From Candidatus Eiseniibacteriota bacterium (GTDB lineage Bacteria > Joyebacterota > Joyebacteria > Joyebacterales > Joyebacteraceae): a DNA stretch of 43,094 nucleotides. Below the pieces are notes generated by a model. The model saw nothing but the letters and a program-made list of their open reading frames with translations, made no database searches and was not told the DNA's origin. Position numbers and translations under genes: made by a program. The DNA lies in the NCBI GenBank assembly GCA_030595835.1, contig JAUVLG010000015.1:1-43094 (forward strand), given 5' to 3'. How positions within the stretch are numbered: position 1 is the stretch's first letter; each line of letters opens with the position of its first letter. Shown one piece after another: positions 32,688 to 40,664 of the stretch.

Positions 32688-33661
32688 AGGCGCTCGGAGT
32701 CGTGGCACTGGGTTCCCGCATGGGGCGGGGAGCCCGAACGGAGATGGCGGTGGAGACAGACCCGAAGCTACTAGCTGAGCTTGCGAGGATGGTGCCCGGG
32801 CAGGCGCTCGTCGCTGAGCCAATGGCCAGGCACACGTCCTTCGGGTTGGGTGGTCCGGCGGATCTCTTCATTGAGCCGACGGACCCGTCGATGTTCCGTG
32901 AGTGCACCGACTACCTGATCGAGGCAGGCATCCCGGTCACTCTGCTGGGCCGGGGAACGAACGTCCTCGTCAGAAGCGGGGGGATCGACGGAGCCGTGAT
33001 GACGGGGGCCAGGGCCTTCACGGAGCTCATATGCACCGACGCCGGAGTGCGGGCAGGCGGTGGCGTGAGCCTGCCCAGGCTGCTCTCGTTCTGCGCGGAG
33101 AACGGTCTCTCGGGTCTGGAGGGGCTCTCCGGAATCCCGGGCAGCGTGGGAGGTGCGGTGGTCACGAATGCGGGGAGCTTCGGGGTGTCCATCGGTGATT
33201 CGCTGACAGGTGTCACCGTATCGGAGCCGGGTGGGACGGCCTCGTTCATCCCACGCGACGAGATGCGGATCGCCTATCGCAGGATTGGGCTCCCATCCAA
33301 AACTCTCATTGAGGGCGTTGAGCTGGCTCTTGACCCCGGGGAGCCCGCGGACATCAGGGCCGCACAGCAGGAGACGTTCGAGAAGAAGTGGAAGACGCAG
33401 CCAAGCGGGATGAGGTGCGCGGGGTGCGTGTTCATGAACCCCGCGGGTGGCGCCGCGGGGCGGCTCATCGACGAGGCCGGACTCAAGGGTCTGCGCGTAG
33501 GTGGTGCGGTGGTCTCCGACCTGCACGCCAACTTCATTCTGAACGACAGAGGCGCCACCTCGGAAGACGTTGAGGAACTGATCGAGGTTGTGCGTGAGCG
33601 CGTCGCCGATTCGGCGGGGGTCACGCTTGAGCTCGAGATCGAGATAGTCGGCAGGCGGTAG
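32684..33661 (+). CDS. murB: UDP-N-acetylenolpyruvoylglucosamine reductase MurB
   Basis: A 325-residue FAD enzyme that reduces UDP-GlcNAc-enolpyruvate to UDP-MurNAc. FAD-binding motifs are clear: HTSFGLGGPADLF, LLGRGTNVLV, LEGLSGIPGSVGGAVVTNAG. Near residue 245 the catalytic-loop motif reads GCVFMNP where E. coli-type enzymes have serine before the FxNP segment; a cysteine replaces it here. The lack of the extra C-terminal domain features fits type II MurB. TTG 32684 overlaps the murC stop (TTGA) and has GGAGG only 4 nt away. ATG 32744 is an alternative that would remove about 20 non-conserved residues. The start is uncertain, the identity is not. Confidence 0.95.
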   Translation: MKALGVVALGSRMGRGARTEMAVETDPKLLAELARMVPGQALVAEPMARHTSFGLGGPADLFIEPTDPSMFRECTDYLIEAGIPVTLLGRGTNVLVRSGGIDGAVMTGARAFTELICTDAGVRAGGGVSLPRLLSFCAENGLSGLEGLSGIPGSVGGAVVTNAGSFGVSIGDSLTGVTVSEPGGTASFIPRDEMRIAYRRIGLPSKTLIEGVELALDPGEPADIRAAQQETFEKKWKTQPSGMRCAGCVFMNPAGGAAGRLIDEAGLKGLRVGGAVVSDLHANFILNDRGATSEDVEELIEVVRERVADSAGVTLELEIEIVGRR

Positions 33662-33718
33662 GGACGATTCCTGCGGGCTCTGGAAGACCGGACATCCACC
33701 GGGATACGAGGATCTGCT

Positions 33719-34594
33719 GTGTCGGGACTTAGCCTGAAGAACAAGAGCCGTAGAGGAAAGAGCAGCCGAACTCGCACGGCCGCGCGCAAGGGCACGCGGC
33801 GCCGCCGCGGGAAGACCAGGAACCGCACGTTCCGTCTTCCTCGTGTCGAGTGGAGTGCCAGCCGCGTCGCCATCGTCGCGTCGTCGCTGATCCTTGTCGC
33901 CGGCATGACGATTGTCATATCGCGAGCCCCTGGTTGGGGACGAGGTGAGGAGCGGTTCCTCCTGTCGCGGTTCGAGGTCCGGGGAAATCGTGTTCTGTCC
34001 GAGGAGGAGGTCCTTGAGCTCTCGGGTGTTGTGATGGGTTGCAGCCTCCTCGACGTCAGGATCTCACTCCTCGAGGAGGCCGTGGCGGCATCCCCTCGCG
34101 TCGACAGGGCGCGGGCGCGGAGGGTTCTCCCGGACCGCGTGGTAGTGACGGTGGAGGAGAAGTGCCCGGCGGCCCTCGTGGCCGTGGGTGCCGACGGTAT
34201 TCTTGAGGTGACGGATGACGGGGCGGTTCTGCCGGCGGCGGCACAGACCGCGTCGGTCGATCTGCCGGTCATCACCGGGGTGGTGGGGGATGTAGAGCCA
34301 GGTGTAGCCGAGCTTTCTCCGGAACTCACCGAGGCGCTCGCGCTCCTGCGACGCGCGCGGGAGGTTTCGGAGGGGCTTTGGATGGACATATCGGAAATCA
34401 GGATTGCGCCGGAGTCGGGTCTGGTCATTTATACGGTAGCCGACGGGGCAGAGATCAGAGTTGGCTCCGGCGCTCTAGGTTCGCGAGACCTCGAACGCCT
34501 GTGGCGGGTGCTCACGGATATCCGCGACAGGGGGAGAGAGGCCAAGACGGTAGATCTCAGGTTCAGAAATCAGGTCGTGGTGAAGCTTTCGTAG
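33719..34594 (+). CDS. ftsQ: cell division protein FtsQ (POTRA domain)
   Basis: A 291-residue bitopic divisome protein. The first 45 residues are strongly basic (runs such as RRRRGKTRNR), one membrane helix follows (VAIVASSLILVAGMTIVI), then the POTRA domain (LSRFEVRGNRVLSEEEVLELSGV, VDRARARRVLPDRVVVTVEEKCP) and the FtsQ/DivIB beta domain, ending VDLRFRNQVVVKL, which is the family's closing strand. It links FtsL/FtsB with FtsW-FtsI. GTG 33719 has CGAGGA upstream. It lies 57 nt after murB; many bacteria have ddl at this point, and none is present. Confidence 0.93.
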   Translation: MSGLSLKNKSRRGKSSRTRTAARKGTRRRRGKTRNRTFRLPRVEWSASRVAIVASSLILVAGMTIVISRAPGWGRGEERFLLSRFEVRGNRVLSEEEVLELSGVVMGCSLLDVRISLLEEAVAASPRVDRARARRVLPDRVVVTVEEKCPAALVAVGADGILEVTDDGAVLPAAAQTASVDLPVITGVVGDVEPGVAELSPELTEALALLRRAREVSEGLWMDISEIRIAPESGLVIYTVADGAEIRVGSGALGSRDLERLWRVLTDIRDRGREAKTVDLRFRNQVVVKLS

Positions 34595-34632
34595 GCGCGC
34601 CCGCCGGGTGCGCGTGGGAGGGAGGCTCTCTT

Positions 34633-35853
34633 GTGAGAAGAGGTGAGATCCTTGTCGGACTGGATCTCGGATCGAGCAGGATCAAGGTCGTTGTCGCTGA
34701 CACCGCCGATCGCGAGCTGCCGGAGATTCTTGGAGTTGGGGAGGCGGATTCCCTGGGAATCGAGGCAGGAGTCATCGTGAACATGGAGCGGGCTGCGCTC
34801 TCCATTCGTTCCGCCGTCGAGGACGCGGAGGAGAGCACTGACATCGACATCGGTCGGGTTCTGGTAACGCTTGACGGCGAGCACATCAAGGGCATAGACA
34901 GCCGCGGGGTCGTGGCCGTTTCACGCAGCGGGGGTGAGATCGGCAGGCCCGAGGTCAACGCGGTCCTGGATGCGGCGAAGACGCTGGCACTCCCTGTCGG
35001 CAGGACGATCCTTGATACGAAGGCCCAGGAGTTCTTCGTCGACGGGCAGCGCGGCATCCGCGATCCAATCGGAATGTCGGGCGTGCGTCTCGGTTCGAAA
35101 GTCCACATAGTCACGGCGTCTCAGCAGGCCGTCGACAACGTGGTCAGGGCGGTGCGGCGGGCCGGGTTGAGGCTCTCCGGCATGTCCTTCAAGTCGCTCG
35201 CGTCGGGAACGGCCGTGCTGTCTGAGGACGAGAGGGAACTGGGGGTGCTTCTCGTCAACCTCGGAGCCGGGACCACCGGGCTTGCCCTCTATCACGACGG
35301 GACGGTCAGGCACACGGGCGCCATAGGATGGGGAGCGGCCAGCATCACAAGCGACATCGCCGTGGGTCTCAGGATGCCGATCGCCAAGGCCGAGCAGATC
35401 AAGCGCGAGAGTGGATCGGCCAGCGCCTCGAGGGCCGAGGACGACGTGGTCGAGATCCCGACGGTAGGCGGGCACCCGCCGCGCGAGAGCTCGGGTCAGA
35501 TACTGGCCACCATAATAGAGCCGAGGATCCGCGAGATATTCGAGATGGTCATGAACGAGGTGCGGAGCACCGACTACTGGGGGAGGATCCCGGCGGGAGT
35601 CGTGCTGACCGGAGGTGGTGCGAAGCTCAACGACGTGACCGCCCTGGCGGAGGACGTGTTCGGCGTGGGGGCCCGCATAGGTCTACCGGACAGGGTTTCG
35701 GGGCGCTTCGACGCCATCGTCGATCCGGCCTACTCGGCCGCTGTTGGCATCGTGATGTCGGCAACCGACCCGGCCGAAAGAAGGCCGCGCCCGGACAAGC
35801 CGTTTGCTGAAAAGGTACATAAGGTACGTGAATGGGTGGACAGCCTGCTATAG
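34633..35853 (+). CDS. ftsA: cell division protein FtsA
   Basis: A 406-residue actin-like protein that tethers FtsZ to the membrane. ATPase motifs: GLDLGSSRIKVVVAD (phosphate 1), VNLGAGTTGLALY (phosphate 2) and LTGGGAKL (adenosine). The SHS2/1C domain lies between (GRVLVTLDGEHIKGIDSRG). The final segment FAEKVHKVREWVDSLL is an amphipathic helix, the usual membrane-targeting sequence. GTG 34633 has GGAGGGAGG about 8 nt upstream and is preferred; the track ORF runs back into ftsQ. It ends 14 nt before ftsZ. Confidence 0.96.
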   Translation: MRRGEILVGLDLGSSRIKVVVADTADRELPEILGVGEADSLGIEAGVIVNMERAALSIRSAVEDAEESTDIDIGRVLVTLDGEHIKGIDSRGVVAVSRSGGEIGRPEVNAVLDAAKTLALPVGRTILDTKAQEFFVDGQRGIRDPIGMSGVRLGSKVHIVTASQQAVDNVVRAVRRAGLRLSGMSFKSLASGTAVLSEDERELGVLLVNLGAGTTGLALYHDGTVRHTGAIGWGAASITSDIAVGLRMPIAKAEQIKRESGSASASRAEDDVVEIPTVGGHPPRESSGQILATIIEPRIREIFEMVMNEVRSTDYWGRIPAGVVLTGGGAKLNDVTALAEDVFGVGARIGLPDRVSGRFDAIVDPAYSAAVGIVMSATDPAERRPRPDKPFAEKVHKVREWVDSLL

Positions 35854-35867
35854 GAGAGGGCGGACGA

Positions 35868-37115
35868 ATGACAAAGAAGAAGGGAAGCGCCACGAAGAAG
35901 TCCGCGGCGCGGAAGAAGAGCAGGAACTCGGTGGAAGCGGGCGGGATGAAGCTCCAGTTCGACTTCGAGCCGGACATGAGTGCGAGGATCAAAGTGGTGG
36001 GTGTCGGAGGCGCCGGTGGAAACGCCATCAACCGGATGATAGAGTCCGGGTTCACGGGCGTTGACTTCATAGCGATCAACACCGACGCGCAGTCGCTCGG
36101 GTGTTCGCTCGCGCAGAACCAGATTCAGATCGGCAAGAAACTCACGCACGGGCTCGGCTCCGGCGGCAATCCGGAAGTCGGGCGGAAGGCGGCCGAGGAG
36201 GACGGGGAGAACGTAGCGGCGGTTCTCAAGGGCGCCGACATGGTGTTCATCGCCGCCGGAATGGGTGGCGGAACGGGCACGGGAGGGGGGCCGGCCGTCG
36301 CGAAGATGGCGAAGCAGATGGGCGCGCTCGTGGTCGCCGTGGTGACGAAGCCCTTCATGTTTGAGGGGCAGTACCGCATGCGCCAGGCCGTCGAGGGGCT
36401 CCGCCTGCTCAAGCAGGAAGTCGACACCGCCATCGTCATTCCCAACCAGCGTCTCCTGGCGGTTGCCAGCAAGAACACGCCGATCCGCGAGGCGTTCCGT
36501 ATCGCCGACGACGTGCTCCTGAGAGCGACGCGCGGGGTGTCCGACCTCATCACGGTTCCCGGACTCGTCAATCTGGACTTCGCCGACGTGAAGTCCGTGA
36601 TGACCGAGATGGGTGATGCGGTGATGGGTACCGGCATGTCCAGCGGGAAGAACAGAGCGGTCGAGGCGGCGCAGCAGGCCATTTCGAGCCCGCTGCTTGA
36701 GGATGCCAGCATCGCGGGGGCGGGCGGCGTGCTCGTCAATGTTACCGGCGGTGCGGATCTCACGCTCCACGAGATCAACGAGGCGGCAATGATCATCAAC
36801 GAGGCCATCGGGGTCGAGACGAACATGATCTTCGGCGCAGTCGTCGACGACGCCATGAAGGACCAGGCCATGGTCACTGTGATCGCGACCGGTATCCACG
36901 GGACGAGGAAGAAGGTGGAACGCGAGGCTCCCAGGGTGAGGAAGCCCGTGCCGGCAAGGCTGACACCGCGTCAGCCCGCGCCCAAGACGCAGGAGCGTCC
37001 ACGCGCCGAGCCCCCACAGCCCTCGGGGGGCGGAGCGATGTACGCGAAGGAACCGCGGAGGAACTCGCGGCGCGAACTCGAGATACCGACATTCTTGCGC
37101 AGGCAGATGGACTAG
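35868..37115 (+). CDS. ftsZ: cell division protein FtsZ
   Basis: A 415-residue tubulin-like GTPase that forms the Z-ring. The GTP-binding core begins near residue 50 (IKVVGVGGAGGNAINRM), with the tubulin signature GMGGGTGTGGGP and the catalytic T7 loop near NLDFADVKSVM. The linker is Pro/Arg-rich, and the C-terminal peptide ELEIPTFLRRQ matches the conserved FtsA-binding tail. Unusual is the N-terminal extension of about 45 residues, very rich in lysine at its start (TKKKGSATKKSAARKKSRN). ATG 35868 has AGGAGAGG 8-9 nt upstream, so the extension is probably real; a later Met (GGMKLQFDF) has no good ribosome binding site. Confidence 0.96.
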   Translation: MTKKKGSATKKSAARKKSRNSVEAGGMKLQFDFEPDMSARIKVVGVGGAGGNAINRMIESGFTGVDFIAINTDAQSLGCSLAQNQIQIGKKLTHGLGSGGNPEVGRKAAEEDGENVAAVLKGADMVFIAAGMGGGTGTGGGPAVAKMAKQMGALVVAVVTKPFMFEGQYRMRQAVEGLRLLKQEVDTAIVIPNQRLLAVASKNTPIREAFRIADDVLLRATRGVSDLITVPGLVNLDFADVKSVMTEMGDAVMGTGMSSGKNRAVEAAQQAISSPLLEDASIAGAGGVLVNVTGGADLTLHEINEAAMIINEAIGVETNMIFGAVVDDAMKDQAMVTVIATGIHGTRKKVEREAPRVRKPVPARLTPRQPAPKTQERPRAEPPQPSGGGAMYAKEPRRNSRRELEIPTFLRRQMD

Positions 37116-37163
37116 CGTCCGGGGGTCGGCTTCAGAGGCCGGTCCGAGCGGAAGGAGGTAACC

Positions 37164-38825
37164 ATGTCCCTGTTCACCAAGCTCTTTGGACTGGGCGAAA
37201 ACGACCAGTACAACGAGGGGATAGAGCACTACAACCGCGGCGAATATGACAAGGCCGTCGTGAAGTTCGAGGCCGTCATCTCGACGATCCAGGACACGTC
37301 CGATCCGTACTACCAACTCGGGCTGTTCTACGCCGCGGAGACGCACGCCCACCTTGGGTTCGCGTTCTATAAGCAGAGTGATCTCGACAGTGCGGAGGAG
37401 CAGTTCGTGAGGGCGGTGGAAGAGAACACTCGCTATCCCGACTTGCACTACCATCTAGGTGTCATCTACGAGAAGAAGGGTCTCCACGACAGGGCGATCG
37501 AGAGCCTGAGCAAGGCCATCGAGATCAACCCTGAGTACATGGAGGCGTACTGCCAGCTCGCGATAGCTCTGTCGGAGGCGGGACGTACCGACGAGGCAGC
37601 GAGTGCGTTTGAGAAGGCGACGCGGTTCGGTCTGTCTCTTCCCATGCCCGACACGTTGCACCTCTCGGAGATCTGCGAGAAGGTCCTGCGGCCGCCGTAC
37701 GAAGAGTTGATGGGCGCCACGATCGCCAGGGAGGAGTTCCGAACCCTCATAAACGACTCGATCACCGCCCACAACGACGGACGAATGGAGGAGGCGATCA
37801 AAGGGTTCGAGGAGGCAGTGAGACTCAAGCCCCAGTACCCTGATATCCGGTGCCGGCTGGCCATCTCATACGGAGAGGCGGACCGGTTCGAGGACGCGGT
37901 GGAGCAGCTGCAGGAGGCGTTGGATATCAACCCGAGCTACATAGATGCGCTCTTCTACCACGGCATCTACAGCCTGAAGCTCGGGAAGTACAGGGACACG
38001 TGCGATAGCCTCAAGCGCGGCGTCGAGCTCAAGCCTGACTACTGGGACCTCAGATGCTATCTCGGTATCGCGTACTTCAAGCGTGGGATGTTCGACGAGT
38101 CCAGCGCGCAACTTTCTCAGGTGACTAAGTCCTGCCCCAGCTACGCGCTCGCCCATTACTACCTGGGCATGACGGACCTGTCGCGCGGGCGTACCGACGA
38201 GGCGGTCCGTGCGTTCAAGGTGGCGCTGGATGACCCGAGATTCTGGGCCGACATGCCGGGTGAGTCGGCGGACCTCATGCTGCAGAGCGGCGAGTACGAT
38301 GCAGCGATCGAGCGTTACACCGCGGCCATCACGCTGAACCCGTCGTACGCGGATCTTCATTGCGGTCTCGGTGTGGCATACCTCGCTCGCTCGAAGTTCC
38401 CGGAGGCCGAACTGGAGCTCGAGGAGGCCGTGCGGATCAACCCGGAGTACACGGAAGCCCACGCGCAGCTCGGCAGGGTCAAGGCCTGGCTTGAGAAGGA
38501 AGACGAGGCCATCGAGCACCTGGAGAAGGCGCTCAGCCTCAAGCCCGGCTACGCCGATCTTCACCGCGCTCTGGCCGATAGATACATCGCCAGCGAGCGC
38601 TACAACGAGGCCATCTCAGAGCTGGAGAAGGCCGTGGAGATAAACGCGAACTACATGGAGGCGCGTTTGACGCTGGGGCTCACGTATCGGCGTGTGGACA
38701 GAAGCGAGGAGGCGGACTCGCAGTTCCGCGAGATCCTCAGCCTCGATCCGCGCAATGCGATTGCCAAGGCTCAACTCTCAGATTGGACTCCCAGTCATCG
38801 GGAGCTCAGGAAGATGCACGCGTGA
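37164..38825 (+). CDS. tetratricopeptide-repeat protein
   Basis: A 553-residue protein made almost wholly of about 12 TPR units, for example AIESLSKAIEINPEYMEAYCQL and AIERYTAAITLNPSYADLHCGL. It has no signal peptide or membrane helix, so it is probably cytoplasmic. A stretch near residues 155-195 (LPMPDTLHLSEICEKVLRPPYEELMG) interrupts the repeats and splits them into two superhelices. ATG 37164 has a perfect AAGGAGG ribosome binding site, the strongest in the window, 48 nt after ftsZ. It ends in a GTGA overlap with the radical SAM gene. TPR proteins act as scaffolds; a link with division is inferred only from position. Confidence 0.85.
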   Translation: MSLFTKLFGLGENDQYNEGIEHYNRGEYDKAVVKFEAVISTIQDTSDPYYQLGLFYAAETHAHLGFAFYKQSDLDSAEEQFVRAVEENTRYPDLHYHLGVIYEKKGLHDRAIESLSKAIEINPEYMEAYCQLAIALSEAGRTDEAASAFEKATRFGLSLPMPDTLHLSEICEKVLRPPYEELMGATIAREEFRTLINDSITAHNDGRMEEAIKGFEEAVRLKPQYPDIRCRLAISYGEADRFEDAVEQLQEALDINPSYIDALFYHGIYSLKLGKYRDTCDSLKRGVELKPDYWDLRCYLGIAYFKRGMFDESSAQLSQVTKSCPSYALAHYYLGMTDLSRGRTDEAVRAFKVALDDPRFWADMPGESADLMLQSGEYDAAIERYTAAITLNPSYADLHCGLGVAYLARSKFPEAELELEEAVRINPEYTEAHAQLGRVKAWLEKEDEAIEHLEKALSLKPGYADLHRALADRYIASERYNEAISELEKAVEINANYMEARLTLGLTYRRVDRSEEADSQFREILSLDPRNAIAKAQLSDWTPSHRELRKMHA

Positions 38826-40498
38826 CAAGGCGGCGCGGTCGCCCACCCTCTGCCGGCCACCCGGTCTCCGAGCACAGGGAGACGTGGCTGTCCGGCAATC
38901 CCCGTGGACCGCGCTGGCACCCCGACGCCATCAGCGTCGTCCTCTGCTATCCGTCGTCCTATTCCCTCGGCATGAGCAACCTCGGCTTCCAGGCCGTTCT
39001 TGGCCTGCTGCGCGCGGAGCCCGATGTGGTCTGCGAGAGGGCCTTCCGGGAACCCGGTTCTTCCGCGGCAGGCAGGTCTCTGGAGACCGGCACGCCGCTC
39101 TCCGAGTTCGACGTCATTGCCTTCTCCGTCTCGTTCGAGGACGATTTCCTCAATCTCGTCGCCGTGCTCGATGCCGCGGGCGTTCCACTCGCGGCGTCCG
39201 ACAGGTCCGACGACGACCCCCTGGTCGTCATGGGCGGCGTGTGCGCCTACCTCAACGCCGAGCCCGTCGCGCCCTTCATGGACGCGGTGCTGGTGGGCGA
39301 GGGGCAGGTTCTGGTGGCTCCATTCATCGAGAAGGTGAGGGGCTCGCGATCGCTTCCCCGGGCAGAGCGTGTGCGGTCACTCGCTTCCCTCGAAGGAGCG
39401 TATGTGCCGTCGCTCTACGCCGTCGAGCGGGACGTCGACGGCGGCATCGCCGGATTCCGCGCGGACGCGGATGCCCCATCACTGGTGCGGGCAGCGACCG
39501 GTCCGTCACGGATGGCAGCGAGCGTGGTGTTGTCGGACGGGGCCTTCTTCAGCGACATGTTGCTGCTGGAGACGTCGCGGGGGTGCGCCCGCGGGTGTCG
39601 CTTCTGCGCGGCAGGCAGCGTACTGACGCCGCGGGTATGGCGGCCGGCGAAAGAGGTGCTCGATGCGATGGAGGCCGCGGGCTCGCGGACCTCAAGGGTC
39701 GGACTTGTCACGGCGGCACTCCTGGACCACCCTGAAGCGACGGAGATCTTGCAGGGAGCGCTGCGTCTGGGCGTGGAGCTCAACATCTCCTCGCTCCGGG
39801 CGGACGCTGTCACCGCGGAGATCGCGAAGCTGCTGAGCGCCTGTGGTGTCAGGACCGTCACCGTGGCGCCCGAGACGGGAACCGAGGATCTGCGACGGGC
39901 CATCGGCAAGCCTATGAGCGACGCCACACTGCTGTCGGCCGCGCGCACGATGGCTGACGGGGACTTAAGGACGCTCAAGCTCTACTTCATGATCGGTCTC
40001 CCCGGGGAGCGTGACGAGGACATCGAAGCCATTCCGGAGCTTGCCAGAGCGGTGCGCTCCTGCTTCGTCGAGGGGCGCACGGGTGCGAGGGTCAGTGTCA
40101 GCGTCTCCGCCTTCGTTCCGAAACCGCGAACGCCGTTCCAGTGGTTGCCCATGGCCGATGAGAGCTACATCCGGAGGCGCATGTCGTATCTCCGGAAGGC
40201 GTTCGTCGGCAGACCCAGGATGGAGTTCTCGTGCGCGGGCGCCAGAGAAGCGAGGAGAGAAGGCGTCCTCACGCGTGGGGGACGTGAGCTGTCGGAGGCC
40301 ATCAGGCTCGCTGCCGTCGAGCGGGTTCCATGGAAGGCCGCCCTCAAGCGGAGCGGCGTAGATGCGGACGCCATCCTCGGTCGTGAGCGGGCGGACAGCG
40401 AGGTCTTCCCGTGGGAGGTGACGGAGGTCGGTCCGCCCAGGGAGAGGCTTCTGTCGTCGCTCGTGGTGGCCAGACGGCTGCTGAGCGAGCGTGCGTGA
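38822..40498 (+). CDS. B12-binding-type radical SAM protein (TIGR03960-like)
   Basis: A 558-residue enzyme of unknown substrate. The N-terminal half resembles a B12-binding-like domain (YPSSYSLGMSNLGFQAVLGLL, GTPLSEFDVIAFSVSFE, VVMGGVCAYLNAEPVAPFMD). The radical SAM core begins near residue 255 with ETSRGCARGCRFCAAG, giving the CxxxCxxC iron-sulfur motif; later comes a LKLYFMIGLPGERDEDIEAI segment. The pattern recalls the family of proteins often found near rne/rng or ribosomal genes, but this is shorter. GTG 38822 overlaps the TPR stop by GTGA, so the two are probably co-translated. A final region after about residue 470 (ERVPWKAALKRSGVDADAIL) is shared by that family. Reaction unknown. Confidence 0.85.
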   Translation: MTRRRGRPPSAGHPVSEHRETWLSGNPRGPRWHPDAISVVLCYPSSYSLGMSNLGFQAVLGLLRAEPDVVCERAFREPGSSAAGRSLETGTPLSEFDVIAFSVSFEDDFLNLVAVLDAAGVPLAASDRSDDDPLVVMGGVCAYLNAEPVAPFMDAVLVGEGQVLVAPFIEKVRGSRSLPRAERVRSLASLEGAYVPSLYAVERDVDGGIAGFRADADAPSLVRAATGPSRMAASVVLSDGAFFSDMLLLETSRGCARGCRFCAAGSVLTPRVWRPAKEVLDAMEAAGSRTSRVGLVTAALLDHPEATEILQGALRLGVELNISSLRADAVTAEIAKLLSACGVRTVTVAPETGTEDLRRAIGKPMSDATLLSAARTMADGDLRTLKLYFMIGLPGERDEDIEAIPELARAVRSCFVEGRTGARVSVSVSAFVPKPRTPFQWLPMADESYIRRRMSYLRKAFVGRPRMEFSCAGAREARREGVLTRGGRELSEAIRLAAVERVPWKAALKRSGVDADAILGRERADSEVFPWEVTEVGPPRERLLSSLVVARRLLSERA

Positions 40499-40530
40499 CG
40501 TTGGGCTCGATCTGACGGGACCACATGGAT

Positions 40531-40561
40531 GCCGCCGGCCAAGCTCCAGAGCGCCGACGGC
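40531..40561 (+). terminator. candidate terminator after the radical SAM gene
   Basis: GCCGCCGGC (40531-40539) pairs with GCCGACGGC (40553-40561) with one mismatch, followed by TTATT. It lies 33 nt after the radical SAM stop and directly in front of the -35 of the next promoter, so it would mark the end of the dcw-linked transcription unit. Confidence 0.5.
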
Positions 40562-40564
40562 TTA

Positions 40565-40593
40565 TTGACATATTGCTGCAAATATGATACTAT
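40565..40593 (+). promoter_or_regulatory. near-consensus promoter of the second C25 peptidase
   Basis: TTGACA (40565-40570, perfect -35), a 17-bp spacer and TACTAT (40588-40593). The region is AT-rich compared with its surroundings. The predicted start is near 40600, a leader of about 65 nt. Confidence 0.78.
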
Positions 40594-40664
40594 AGAGGAA
40601 TATGGGTAATTCTCATGCCATTCACGCAGAGCCGTTCACACACAAACCAGAGAGGACAGGGACC

